42,782 nt of DNA from an uncultured Eggerthellaceae bacterium (GTDB lineage: Bacteria; Actinomycetota; Coriobacteriia; Coriobacteriales; Eggerthellaceae). Location: the NCBI GenBank assembly GCA_903789375.1, contig CAIFEB010000016.1:1-42782 (forward strand), read 5' to 3'. This document shows, piece after piece, positions 26,300 through 35,780 of the stretch (positions within the stretch are counted from its first letter, which is position 1; the number at the start of each line of letters is the position of its first letter). Below the pieces are notes generated by a model. It was not told where the DNA came from. It worked only from the letters and a program-made list of their open reading frames with translations, and ran no database searches. The translations under genes and the position numbers were made by a program.

Positions 26300-28645
26300 C
26301 TACCCCGCGGTCGGGGCGCTCTCGGGGGTGTTGCCGCCGGTCGATGCGCCTGACCCGCCCGTGCTTCCGCCGGTGTTGCCAGCATCGCCCGAGCCCGTGC
26401 CGGACCCGGAGCCCGCACCGCCCGAGCCCGTGCCGGACCCACCGGAACCGCCGCCCGAATCACCGCCCGAGCTGCCGCCCGAACCGCCAGAGCCCGCGCC
26501 AGAGTCCGCTTCCGACCCGGTGCTGCCACCGGTCGAGCCGCCCGTTCCGGTCGAAGTGCCCGGCAGGTTCGCCGTACCCTGGGCGCCCGTACCCGTACCG
26601 GTGCCCGTCGCGCTCGAGCTTGAGCCGCCCGAGGCTCCGGACTGGTTGTCAGTCGACGAAAACGACCCGCTCTGGCTGTTCGACGACGAGGATCCGTACG
26701 AGTAGATCTGGTGCTTCGAATCTGAGTACGCCTTGTACTCGGGGTCGCTCGCCGTGGGGAAGTCGACCGGCGACTGCCCCGCCAGCGCCGCCGTTGCGAA
26801 GGTGTTGAACACATCGGCGACGGTCGTGCCCGTGGGCACCGATTGCTGGTTGGACGGGTCGCCGCACCAGATGGACGCGGAAAGCTGCGGCGTGATGCCC
26901 GTGAACGTGATGTCCTTGTAGTCCTCCGAAGTGCCCGTTTTGCCGGCCACGACCTGACCGCTCGACAGGGCGGCCGCGGTGCCCGTGCCCTCGGACGTGT
27001 TCACGACGCCTTCCATCACCTTCTCGGCAGCATGAGCCACCTCGGGCGACAGCACGCGCTGGCTGCGCGCGGTCGCATTGCGGTTGTCCAGGATCACGCG
27101 CCCGTCGGACGATTCGATGTAGGAGACCGCGGTGACATCGTAGTGCGTGCCGCCGTTGGCGATGGTGGCGTAAGCGTCGGCCATCTCGAGCGGCGTGACG
27201 TTCTGCACGCCGAGCGTCATGGACGCGCCCGTCGTGTTCTCGTTGAGGTTCGATGTGATGCCCATGGCGTGCGCGACGTCGGCGACGTCCTTCACGCCGA
27301 TCGACGAAATCAGCCGCACAAAGCCGGTGTTGGACGACACGGCGAGCGCCCGCGCTATTGAGCGCGTGCCGTAGTTGGTGTTGTTGTAGTTGGACAGCGT
27401 GTAGCCGTCGACCGTGGCCGGCGAGCTGCAGTCCACGTAGGTGGTGTTGGGGTCGATGCCCTTTTCAATGGCGGTGACCAGCGTGAACACCTTGAAGGCC
27501 GAACCGCACGGGCGTCCGCCGCCGCCGTCGCCCGTTGCCAGGTTCACCTGGCTCGACTCGTAGTCCGAGCCGCCGACGATGGCGAGCACGTTGCCGTTGT
27601 TGGGGTCGACGACCGCCATGGCGACTTCCAGGTAGTCCGGCAGCGACTCCTTCTTCTTCTCGACCGCCTCCTCGGCCTCCTGCTGGGTTTTGACGTCGAG
27701 CGTGGTATGGACCGTCAAGCCGCCCTTCATAACGTCGGCTTCGGACAGGTCGTAGCTGTTGTACAACAGGTTGCGCACGTAGCTCGTGAAGTACGGGTAC
27801 GCCTCGATGCCGTCATCGCTGCGGTTGGAGATGTTCAGCTCAAGCGGCTCGGCGACCGCTTCGTCGTACTGGCTCTGCGTGATGTAGCCGTTGGTCAGCA
27901 TACGGTTGAGAACCGTATTGCGCCTGCTCACCGCGTTGTCGGGGTATGACGACGGGTTGTTGTACGTCGGCGACTGCGGGATGCCCACAAGCAGCGCCGC
28001 CTCGGCGAGCGTAAGATCCGATGCCGGCTTGGAGAAGTAGTGTTCGGACGCCGCCTCGACGCCGTAGCACCCGTCGCCGTAGTTGATCGTGTTCAGGTAC
28101 ATGACGAGGATCTCGTCTTTGGAGTAGCGCTCCTCCACCTTCGTGGCAAGGTACGCCTCGCGCACCTTGCGCTTGATCGAGATGTCGTCCATCTCATCGG
28201 CCAGGATGGTGTTGCGCACGAACTGCTGGGTGATGGTGGACGCGCCCTCGAGGCTGCCACCAGCCAGGTTGTTGACCACGGCGCGCGCCATGCCGGCGAT
28301 GTCGATGGCGCCGTGGCTGTAGAAGCGCTCGTCCTCCGTCGCCACCGTGCCCGCCAGCACATATGAGCTGATTTCGTCGGCCGTCACCGGGTCGCGATTC
28401 TCCAGCTGGAACCGGGCGAGCTCGGTGGTGCCGTCGGCTGCGTAGACGACGGTCGGCTGCGCGGTGTTGAACGCGTCCGCACTTTCGTAATCGGGCAGGT
28501 CCTGCAACCACTGGCTGCACAGCACCCCCACGGCGATAGCGCCGCCGACGACGATGACGCCCAAGACGGAAAGGACGAACAGCACGCCCGTGAACGGATG
28601 CTTTTTCTTCGCTCCGGGACGGTTTTTAAGAGAACGAGAGCCCAC
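26300..28645 (-). CDS. Class A penicillin-binding protein with Gly/Ser-rich tail
   Basis: A 781-residue bifunctional peptidoglycan synthase: basic cytoplasmic start, membrane segment (about 18-43), GT51 domain with EDERFYSHGA (catalytic E104) and GASTITQQFVRN, transpeptidase domain with S382 in GSAFK, SSN and K569 in KTGT. The usual Gly two residues after the motif His is Ala here (HGA instead of HNG), with Gly one place earlier. In place of a PASTA domain it has a Ser/Gly/Thr-rich low-complexity tail of over 110 residues. GTG start at 28645 with GAGGAGG 6 bases upstream. It is paralogous to the convergent PBP. Confidence 0.95.
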   Translation of the reverse strand: MGSRSLKNRPGAKKKHPFTGVLFVLSVLGVIVVGGAIAVGVLCSQWLQDLPDYESADAFNTAQPTVVYAADGTTELARFQLENRDPVTADEISSYVLAGTVATEDERFYSHGAIDIAGMARAVVNNLAGGSLEGASTITQQFVRNTILADEMDDISIKRKVREAYLATKVEERYSKDEILVMYLNTINYGDGCYGVEAASEHYFSKPASDLTLAEAALLVGIPQSPTYNNPSSYPDNAVSRRNTVLNRMLTNGYITQSQYDEAVAEPLELNISNRSDDGIEAYPYFTSYVRNLLYNSYDLSEADVMKGGLTVHTTLDVKTQQEAEEAVEKKKESLPDYLEVAMAVVDPNNGNVLAIVGGSDYESSQVNLATGDGGGGRPCGSAFKVFTLVTAIEKGIDPNTTYVDCSSPATVDGYTLSNYNNTNYGTRSIARALAVSSNTGFVRLISSIGVKDVADVAHAMGITSNLNENTTGASMTLGVQNVTPLEMADAYATIANGGTHYDVTAVSYIESSDGRVILDNRNATARSQRVLSPEVAHAAEKVMEGVVNTSEGTGTAAALSSGQVVAGKTGTSEDYKDITFTGITPQLSASIWCGDPSNQQSVPTGTTVADVFNTFATAALAGQSPVDFPTASDPEYKAYSDSKHQIYSYGSSSSNSQSGSFSSTDNQSGASGGSSSSATGTGTGTGAQGTANLPGTSTGTGGSTGGSTGSEADSGAGSGGSGGSSGGDSGGGSGGSGTGSGGAGSGSGTGSGDAGNTGGSTGGSGASTGGNTPESAPTAG

Positions 28646-29112
28646 GCGAAACCTCCTCGCAGAGCCGATCGGAATGACTCAGATTGTATCATCGGCGGAT
28701 ATGCGAGCCCGAAACTACACATCGGACGCTCATCTGCCCTGCAACGCGTTCATCCTACCAGGGGCCCAACGGAATGCGGGACGACGAAGGCGTACGCCCT
28801 GCCGACCCTGGCAGCCGACGATCACGCTGCAGGGTATGAATGCGGGACGACGCCGACATGATGACGGCCAGGCGGGTAACGGCGTTTGCAGCCGCATACA
28901 TCTCACGCTCTGAGCAAAACGCCCCCAGCAAATCCGCCTCATAAAAGCGAATGACGAACGGGCTGCCGTTACCGTTTGCCCGCCGACTCGTTCGGCGCGG
29001 CAACGAGAGCCGCCTCGTCGAAAGCGCGGTTGCCGCTCGCATGCGAGCATGCGGTAATACGAAATGCGGGCGCACGCGGCGCCCGCATCCCCTGATGTTC
29101 TGCGATGTTCGC
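28646..29112. other. Intergenic region between argH and PBP gene, 467 bp, with two-copy repeat
   Basis: GAATGCGGGACGACG occurs at 28772 and 28838, 66 bp apart. The argH terminator lies at the right end. No gene was recognised; the open frames here are short and Arg-rich. Confidence 0.5.
29064..29088 (-). terminator. Terminator of argH
   Basis: ATGCGGGCG and CGCCCGCAT form a perfect 9-bp stem with a 7-base loop, followed on the minus strand by TTCGTATT. It lies 24 bp beyond the argH stop. Confidence 0.75.
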
Positions 29113-30540
29113 CTACGCCTCAGGCGCGTCGGACGCGTCGGGCTCCTCGGATGCGAGCTCCTGCTCGTCAGCGGCAAGCGTGCGCTCGACCTTCTTCATC
29201 TGCTCAGCCACGGCGGCGTCGCCCGTTCCGCCTTCGGTCGTGCGTGCGCGCACGATCTCGCGCAGGTCGAGCGCCTCGATGATGTCGGGCTCGAACAGGT
29301 CGCTTTCGGCCTTGAAATCGTCGATCGACAGGTCCTTCAGGTCGCATCCGCGCTGGTCGCACAAAAGCACCAGATGGCCGACGATCGCGTGGGCGCGGCG
29401 GAACGGCATGCCCTTCTTGGCCAGGTAGTCCGCCACGTCCGTCGCGGCAAGATAGCCCTTCTCGGCCTGGGCGCGCATGGCGTCCTCGTTGACGGTGAGA
29501 GTCGACAGCATGCCCGCCATGCACACGCAGCAATCCTCGAGCGTGCGCGCGGCGTCGATGACGCCCTCCTTGTCCTCCTGCAGGTCCTTGTTGTAGGCCA
29601 AGGGCAGCGCCTTCATGGTGACAAGCATGCCGACCAGGTCTCCGATGACGCGGCCGGTCTTGCCGCGCACGAGCTCGGCGAAGTCGGGGTTCTTCTTCTG
29701 CGGCATGATCGACGAGCCCGTGGAGAACGAGTCGGACAGCGTGATGAAGCCGAACTCGCTCGTGGACCACAGCACCATCTCCTCCGCAAGACGGGACAGG
29801 TGCATACTCGACACGCTGCAGGCGTACAGCAAATCCAACACGAAATCGCGGTCGGACACGGCGTCGAGCGAGTTGGGCGTCACGCGCGAGAACCCGAGTT
29901 CGTCGGCCGTCATGCGACGGTCGAGCGGGTACGTGGTGCCAGCGAGCGCCGCCGAGCCCAAGGGGCACGCGTCCGCGGCGTCGCGCGCGGCGGACAGGCG
30001 CTTGAAGTCGCGCTCGAACATCCAGTAGTACGCCAGCAGGTGATGCGACAGCAGAACCGGCTGCGCGTGCTGCATGTGCGTGTAGCCGGGCAGGATGACG
30101 TCCGGATGGGCTTTCGCCTGATCGACGAGCACACGGCGCAGCTTGAGGTTGGCCTCCATCAGGTCGACGCAGCGTTTCTTCACGTACAGGCGCGTGTCGG
30201 TGACCACCTGGTCGTTGCGCGAACGACCGGTGTGCAAGCGGGCGCCCGGCTCGCCGATGTCCTCGATGAGGGCCTTCTCCACGGACATGTGGATGTCCTC
30301 GTCGTTAATGTCGAACGGGAAGTCGCCGGCGTCGATGCGCGCCTTCACGCGGTCGAGGCCTGCTTCGATGGCATCGACGTCGTCCTGGCTGATCACGCCC
30401 TGCTTGCCGAGCATGCGCGCATGGGCCTTCGACCCGGCGATGTCCTGCTCGTACAGCTGCTTGTCAACGGGCAGCGACGCGCCGAAGCGCTGCGTGAACT
30501 CGCTGACGTCCTCCGTGAACCTTCCCGACCAAAGTGCCAT
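29113..30540 (-). CDS. argH: Argininosuccinate lyase
   Basis: Last step of arginine synthesis: argininosuccinate to arginine and fumarate. The 475-residue protein shows TGRSRNDQ at 104-111, GYTHMQHAQP at 152-161 with the general-base His, and the superfamily signature GSSIMPQKKNP at 275-285 with the catalytic serine. A C-terminal acidic tail ends in SDAPEA. ATG at 30540 has GAGG about 12 bases upstream. It follows argG by an unusually long 310 bp and may have its own control. Confidence 0.97.
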   Translation of the reverse strand: MALWSGRFTEDVSEFTQRFGASLPVDKQLYEQDIAGSKAHARMLGKQGVISQDDVDAIEAGLDRVKARIDAGDFPFDINDEDIHMSVEKALIEDIGEPGARLHTGRSRNDQVVTDTRLYVKKRCVDLMEANLKLRRVLVDQAKAHPDVILPGYTHMQHAQPVLLSHHLLAYYWMFERDFKRLSAARDAADACPLGSAALAGTTYPLDRRMTADELGFSRVTPNSLDAVSDRDFVLDLLYACSVSSMHLSRLAEEMVLWSTSEFGFITLSDSFSTGSSIMPQKKNPDFAELVRGKTGRVIGDLVGMLVTMKALPLAYNKDLQEDKEGVIDAARTLEDCCVCMAGMLSTLTVNEDAMRAQAEKGYLAATDVADYLAKKGMPFRRAHAIVGHLVLLCDQRGCDLKDLSIDDFKAESDLFEPDIIEALDLREIVRARTTEGGTGDAAVAEQMKKVERTLAADEQELASEEPDASDAPEA

Positions 30541-30850
30541 CGCGCTGATACCTCGCTTACTGCCCGATATTCGGCCCGTTCATCAGGCCATTCTTTAAAT
30601 TCTCGGCGGTGCTCGCCGGCTTTGCCACTCACATAGGAGCACGGCGCACCGACCTCGTCCGCCGAGCCCAAACGGGGTTGTCAGTCGTGCTCGCCGGATT
30701 CTGAAATTGCCCGTTGAGCACGCCGTTTATCATCGGCGCACATCTCAGGACCAGTCCTCTGAACTCCAGCGCGGCACGCCGACCTTGTCCCTGTAGAGAG
30801 CGCGCGGCCGAATGGATTCCACCCGGCCGCGCGCTGTCATGCTTTATGTC
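30541..30850. other. argG-argH gap, 310 bp, with inverted repeats
   Basis: GTGCTCGCCGG occurs twice (about 30609 and 30688), each followed some 20-25 bases later by GAGCAC, so two similar hairpins can form. A related GCACGSC-CGACC-TGTCC-like stretch is also present twice (about 30639 and 30769). The strong hairpin at 30799-30835 lies next to argG. No gene seen. Confidence 0.5.
30799..30835 (-). terminator. Hairpin after argG, likely terminator or processing site
   Basis: AGCGCGCGGCCG and CGGCCGCGCGCT form a 12-bp perfect stem with a 13-base loop, 15 bp beyond the argG stop. No T run follows on the minus strand, so termination may be partial. Confidence 0.6.
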
Positions 30851-32077
30851 CTAGCGCAGCTCTTCGCCTGCGTTGCGGCGGCTTTCCGCCCAGACCTTCG
30901 TCGGAAGCGCGTACAGGTCGATGAAGCCCTTCGCCGCGGCATGGTCGAACGTGTCGCCGCGGTCGTATGTGGCCAGCTCGTAGCTGTACAGCGAGTACTC
31001 GCTCTTGCGTCCGACGACATCGCAGTTGCCCTTGTAGAACTTAAGGCGAATGGTGCCGGTGAGGAACTGCTGCGTGGCCGCCATGAACGCGTCGAGCGCC
31101 TGCTTGAGCGGCGAGTACCACTGGCCGTAGTAGATGCGCGTGGCCCACTCGTGCTCAACGCCCAGCTTGTAGTGCAGAAGCTCGCGCTCGAGACACAGAT
31201 CCTCCAGGGCCTTGTGGGCCTCGATGAGCGCCAGCGCCGCCGGCTGCTCGTAGCACTCGCGGCTCTTCACGCCCACGAGGCGGTTCTCCACCATGTCCAG
31301 ACGGCCGAAGCCGTTGCGGCCGGCGATGGCGTTCATGTCGGAGATGATGTCCAGGAAGCTCTTCTTCTGGCCGTCGATCGCGCACGGCACGCCCTTCTCG
31401 AAGCTGACCTCCACGTATTCGGGCTTGTCGGGGGCCTTCTCAGGGGCGACGGTCATCGTGTAGATGTCCTCGGGAGGCTCGTTCCACGGGTCCTCCAGAA
31501 CGCCGCACTCGATAGCACGGCCCCACAGGTTGTCATCGATCGAATACGGCGTGTCCTTGGTGGTGGGAACCTCGACGCCGTGAGCAGCCGCCCACTCCAT
31601 CTCCTCGGGGCGCGTGTGGAAGCTCCACTCGCGGACCGGGGCCAGGATGGTCAGGCTCGGGTCGAGCGCGAGGATGCTCGTCTCGAAGCGCACCTGGTCG
31701 TTGCCCTTGCCCGTGCAGCCGTGAGCCACATACTTGGCGCCGTGCTTGTGGGCGATCTCCACCAGGTGACGCGAAATCAGCGGACGGGACAGCGCCGACA
31801 GCAGCGGGTACTTGTTCTCGTACAGCGCGTTGGCGGCGATGGCGCGGGTCAGGAATTCGTCAGCGAACTCCTGGCGCATGTCCACGACGTACGCCTCGAT
31901 GGCGCCGGTGCGCAGGGCCTTCTGACGAACCTCTTCGAGGCTCTTGTGCTCCTGCCCCACCTCGGCCGTGACGGCGATGACGTCGAGGCCCTTTTCCTCC
32001 TGCAGCCATTTGATGCAGACCGACGTGTCCAGACCGCCCGAATACGCCAGGACTACCTTGTCTTTTTCTTCAGCCAT
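30851..32077 (-). CDS. argG: Argininosuccinate synthase
   Basis: ATP-dependent joining of citrulline and aspartate. The 408-residue protein has the PP-loop AYSGGLDTS at 11-19 and family stretches RPLISRHLVEIA and AHGCTGKGNDQVRFE, with a normal length. ATG at 32077 is preceded by GGAGGAA 7 bases upstream. argD ends 77 bp upstream, so it is probably part of the argCJBD transcript, with the strong hairpin downstream separating it from argH. Confidence 0.97.
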   Translation of the reverse strand: MAEEKDKVVLAYSGGLDTSVCIKWLQEEKGLDVIAVTAEVGQEHKSLEEVRQKALRTGAIEAYVVDMRQEFADEFLTRAIAANALYENKYPLLSALSRPLISRHLVEIAHKHGAKYVAHGCTGKGNDQVRFETSILALDPSLTILAPVREWSFHTRPEEMEWAAAHGVEVPTTKDTPYSIDDNLWGRAIECGVLEDPWNEPPEDIYTMTVAPEKAPDKPEYVEVSFEKGVPCAIDGQKKSFLDIISDMNAIAGRNGFGRLDMVENRLVGVKSRECYEQPAALALIEAHKALEDLCLERELLHYKLGVEHEWATRIYYGQWYSPLKQALDAFMAATQQFLTGTIRLKFYKGNCDVVGRKSEYSLYSYELATYDRGDTFDHAAAKGFIDLYALPTKVWAESRRNAGEELR

Positions 32078-32154
32078 GTGTTGTTCCTCCGTGATTGCGA
32101 TGGGCCGTTGGGGGCCATCGATGTACCCGTACAGTGTAGCGCAAAGGCCTGCGC

Positions 32155-33384
32155 CTACAGCAGCTCTCCCAGACGCTGCATCAGGACATCAACGTCGTCC
32201 TTCGTGCAGATGAGCGGCGGAAGGAAGCGCAGCGTGCGCGGACCCGTCGCGTTGAGCAGAAGGCCCTTGTCGAGCGCCGCCAGAACGATGCCCGGAGCGT
32301 CGTGGCCCTCGGACAGGTCGGCCGCCACCATCAGGCCCTTGCCGCGCACCTCGACGACGCCCGGCAGCTCGGAAAGCTTCTGCTGCAGGTACGCGCCAAC
32401 CTCGGTCACGTTCTGCGCGATGCCCTCGTCCTTGATGGTCTCAACCACCGTGCGCGCCGCCGTGATGGCCAGGTTGCTGCCGCCGAAGGTTGAACCGTGG
32501 TCGCCCGGCTCGAACGCCGAGGCGATCGACGTCGGTGCCGCGCACGCGCCCATCGGCACGCCGCCGGCGATTCCCTTGGCCATGGTCACCACGTCAGGCA
32601 CAACGCCATAGTGCTGGAACGCATACGGATATGTGCCGCAGCGGTACAGGCCGCACTGGACCTCATCGACGATGAACAGCGCCCCGTGCTCGCTTGTGAG
32701 CCTGCGGACCGCTTCCATGAACTCCTGCGAGCACGGATACACGCCGCATTCGCCCTGGATGGGCTCGAGCATGACGGCACAGATTTCGTCGCCATGCTGG
32801 GCGAACAGCTGCTCGAGCGCCGCGACGTCGTTGCGCGGCGTGGCGATGAAGCCGTCCGGGAGCGGCTGGAACGCCTCCTGCTTTGCCGGTTGGGCGGTTG
32901 CGGCAAGCGTGGCGAGGGTGCGGCCATGGAAGCTCTTCTTGAGCGTGACGATCGTGCGCGGCCAGGAGTTCTTGCCCGCTTTCTCCGCCTTCTTGCGCGC
33001 GTACAGCCGCGCCAGCTTGATGGCGCACTCGTTGGCCTCGGCGCCGGAGTTGCCGAAGAACGTCTGCCACGGCTCCTGCTCGGCGGCGGGAACTGTCTCG
33101 TTGAGCATGTCGGACAGATGGTGCGCCAGCTCGCCGCGGTTCTCGATGTAGTAGTAGTTGCTCACGTGCATGAGCTTGGCGACCTGGCCCTGCAGGGCGC
33201 TGACCAGCTTGGGGTGGCAATGCCCCAGGCTGATGACGCCGATGCCGCCGATGAAGTCGAGATAGGTGCGGCCCTGGTCGTCTGTGACGTTCATGCCCTT
33301 GCCCGACACCAGCTCGACCGGCTTGCGGCCGAAGGTGTGCATGACATAGGTTTCCTCTAACTGCTGTTCTTCCTGAAGGCTCAT
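32155..33384 (-). CDS. argD: Acetylornithine aminotransferase
   Basis: PLP class III aminotransferase converting N-acetylglutamate semialdehyde to N-acetylornithine. In the 409-residue protein: GNSGAEANE (111-119) binds the cofactor phosphate, IVDEVQCG with D240 contacts the pyridine nitrogen, and K270 in TMAKGIAGGVPMGA forms the Schiff base. ATG at 33384 has AAGGAGA 6 bases upstream; the longer open frame upstream has no family match. It is 88 bp from argB and 77 bp from argG. Members can also act in lysine synthesis. Confidence 0.95.
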   Translation of the reverse strand: MSLQEEQQLEETYVMHTFGRKPVELVSGKGMNVTDDQGRTYLDFIGGIGVISLGHCHPKLVSALQGQVAKLMHVSNYYYIENRGELAHHLSDMLNETVPAAEQEPWQTFFGNSGAEANECAIKLARLYARKKAEKAGKNSWPRTIVTLKKSFHGRTLATLAATAQPAKQEAFQPLPDGFIATPRNDVAALEQLFAQHGDEICAVMLEPIQGECGVYPCSQEFMEAVRRLTSEHGALFIVDEVQCGLYRCGTYPYAFQHYGVVPDVVTMAKGIAGGVPMGACAAPTSIASAFEPGDHGSTFGGSNLAITAARTVVETIKDEGIAQNVTEVGAYLQQKLSELPGVVEVRGKGLMVAADLSEGHDAPGIVLAALDKGLLLNATGPRTLRFLPPLICTKDDVDVLMQRLGELL

Positions 33385-33472
33385 CAGACTTCTCCTTGAT
33401 ACAGCGCGACCGCCGGGGCGAATCGCGATGGACGATAGTGGTGGGTGATTCTCAAAGGTAAAAGCGGAACGA

Positions 33473-34444
33473 TCAGAACTGCGCCGCGGAGTCCTTGTTG
33501 ACCAGAAGCTTCGACGCGAAGTTGCCGAGCGGATGCACGTGGGGGTTTTCAACCTCGTCCCCCGCGGCGTAGACCGCCGTGCCGCAACCGGCGCGCGTGA
33601 GCATCTCGATCAGGATGGAGTGCGGGATGGTGCCGTTGATCATATAGGCGCGCTCGACGCCCTGGTCGATTGCCGCCACGCAGGAACGTAGCTTGGGAAT
33701 CATTCCCGACGACACGGACTGCTCCTCTACAATCGTGCGCGCCTCGTCCGACGTCAGATTGGACACGAGCGTGCTCTTGTCGTTGAAGTCCAGGTACAGT
33801 CCGTCGACATCGGTGAGGAACAGAATCTTGGTTGCACCAAGCGCGACAGCGATCTTGGCTGCCGCCACGTCTGCGTTGACGTTGCAGTAGCCGCCGTCGT
33901 CTCCGATGGCGATCGACGCGATGACGGGAATGTAATCGTCATTGATCAGGTCGTTCAGGTAGTCGGCGTTGATGCGCTTGATGCGCCCGACCCGTCCAAG
34001 CTCGCCCGAGACAGGATGCGCAATGAGCGTTCCGCCATCCACGCCGTTGACGCCCACGCCGAAATTGCCGTGCTCGTTGAGCGCGCGTACGAGCTGCTGG
34101 TTGACCTTGCCTGCGAGGATGGTGCGCACCACGTCCATGCCTTCGTCGGTGGTGACGCGCTGACCGTCTTTGAACTCGACGGGGATGTCGAGCCGGTTCA
34201 TCGTGGCGGTGATGTCCTTGCCACCGCCGTGCACGATGACCGGGTTGGCGCCGACGATCTTGAGCAGGACGATGTCGCTCATCACGTCGGCGCGCAGCTT
34301 CTCGTCGACCATGGCAGACCCGCCATACTTGATGACGATCGTCTTGCCGGTGATGTTCTTGATCCAAGGCAGCGCCTCGACGAGCAGCTGCGCAGCCTCG
34401 TGGTTGGACACGCCGTTGGGGCGCGTTTCCGTTGCGAATCTCAT
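33473..34444 (-). CDS. argB: Acetylglutamate kinase
   Basis: Phosphorylates N-acetylglutamate, usually the regulated step when arginine feedback exists. The 323-residue amino acid kinase has KYGGSAM at 39-45, VHGGG at 71-75 and NVNADVAAAKIA near 200. The N-terminal helix before residue 30 (VEALPWIKNITGK) resembles arginine-sensitive enzymes, so feedback inhibition is plausible. The ATG at 34444 overlaps the argJ stop by four bases (ATGA), implying coupled translation. Confidence 0.96.
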   Translation of the reverse strand: MRFATETRPNGVSNHEAAQLLVEALPWIKNITGKTIVIKYGGSAMVDEKLRADVMSDIVLLKIVGANPVIVHGGGKDITATMNRLDIPVEFKDGQRVTTDEGMDVVRTILAGKVNQQLVRALNEHGNFGVGVNGVDGGTLIAHPVSGELGRVGRIKRINADYLNDLINDDYIPVIASIAIGDDGGYCNVNADVAAAKIAVALGATKILFLTDVDGLYLDFNDKSTLVSNLTSDEARTIVEEQSVSSGMIPKLRSCVAAIDQGVERAYMINGTIPHSILIEMLTRAGCGTAVYAAGDEVENPHVHPLGNFASKLLVNKDSAAQF

Positions 34445-35763
34445 GTACGGTAATCTCCGTTGATCGTTACGTATTCGTGCGAGAAGTCGCACGACCATAT
34501 GAGTGTTTTGAAGTCTCCTGCGCCCAGATCGACATCAAGGTCGATTTCCGGACGCTCGAATCGTCGCAGCGCCTCCTCCTCGTCGAAGGGCACGGTCAGC
34601 CCCTTGCGGCACACGGGAAGACCCATGATGTCGATGGAAACGCGCAGCGGGTCGAACGTTGCGCCCGAACGCCCGAGGGCGGCGGCGATGCGGCCCCAGT
34701 TGGCGTCATGGCCGTACACTGCGGTTTTGACTAAAGGCGAGTTGGCAACCGTGCGCGCCGCCGCATCGGCGTCGGCGTCGGATGCCGCGCCGGCGACACG
34801 CACCGTGAGAAGGCGCGTCGCACCTTCGCCGTCGGCGGCCATGGTGCGCGCGAGCGACCCGCAAACCGCCGCGAGCGCCTGCTCGAAGCGATCGTACGCC
34901 GGCGTGCCCAGCTCGATGGGACGAGCATGGGGCCCGGCAGCCGCGCCCGACGACATCACGAAACAGCTGTCGTTGGTGGAGGTGTCGGAATCCACGGTTA
35001 TCTTGTTGAACGAATGGCCCACCGCGTAGACGAGCGCGTGATGGAGCACGTCGGGGTTGACCGGCGCATCCGTCGTGATAACGCAGATCATGGTGGCCAT
35101 GTTGGGCATGATCATGCCCGAGCCCTTCGATAGCCCGCCCACAGCGAACGTGCAGCCGTCGTAGCCGATGCCATCACCCGAAAACGTGACGGCGAACTCC
35201 TTGGGATGGGTGTCGGTCGTCATAATGGCGCGCGCAGCGCTGGAGGAACCGTCGCGCGAAAGCGCGGCTACCGCCAGCGGAACGCCCGTCTCGAAGGGCT
35301 CCATGGAAAGATGCTGACCGATGACGCCCGTCGATGCCACGAGCACCTCTTCGGCAGGGCAGCCGACGGCGTCCCCGACGATATGCGTAGTGCGCTCAGC
35401 GTTGCGGAGTCCGACGTCGCCCGTCGCCGCGTTGGCGATACCCGAATTGATGGCGATGGCACGCGCCGTGCCATAGGAAACGCCGTCGAGATGCTGGCGC
35501 GAAACCTGCACGGGCGGTGCGCAGAACACGTTGGTCGTGAACACCGCCGCAGTCGAAGCCGGCTCATCGGCGACAATCAGGGCGAAATCGAGCCGGTCAG
35601 GATCGGCACGGAACCCCGCATGTATGCCAGCGGCTTTGAACCCGAGCGCAGTCGTTGCTCCCCCGCCTTCGACCGGAGTCAGACCGTCCAGGTCGAAGTT
35701 GCTGAAACCAAGGTTGAGCGGCTCAACCGTGTTGGCGCCGCTTGCGTTTGCAGACCCCATCAT
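34441..35763 (-). CDS. argJ: Glutamate N-acetyltransferase (ornithine acetyltransferase)
   Basis: Transfers the acetyl group from N-acetylornithine to glutamate, recycling it; many bacterial forms also use acetyl-CoA and so replace ArgA. The 440-residue precursor carries the autoprocessing motif KGSGMIMPNMATM at 213-225; T224 would become the N-terminal nucleophile of the beta chain. Two ATG codons start the frame (35763, 35760), preceded by AAAGGAAG. It is 17 bp from argC and overlaps argB. No argA is seen in the window, which fits the recycling route, but one could lie elsewhere. Confidence 0.96.
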   Translation of the reverse strand: MMGSANASGANTVEPLNLGFSNFDLDGLTPVEGGGATTALGFKAAGIHAGFRADPDRLDFALIVADEPASTAAVFTTNVFCAPPVQVSRQHLDGVSYGTARAIAINSGIANAATGDVGLRNAERTTHIVGDAVGCPAEEVLVASTGVIGQHLSMEPFETGVPLAVAALSRDGSSSAARAIMTTDTHPKEFAVTFSGDGIGYDGCTFAVGGLSKGSGMIMPNMATMICVITTDAPVNPDVLHHALVYAVGHSFNKITVDSDTSTNDSCFVMSSGAAAGPHARPIELGTPAYDRFEQALAAVCGSLARTMAADGEGATRLLTVRVAGAASDADADAAARTVANSPLVKTAVYGHDANWGRIAAALGRSGATFDPLRVSIDIMGLPVCRKGLTVPFDEEEALRRFERPEIDLDVDLGAGDFKTLIWSCDFSHEYVTINGDYRT

Positions 35764-35780
35764 GGACCGCTTCCTTTCTT

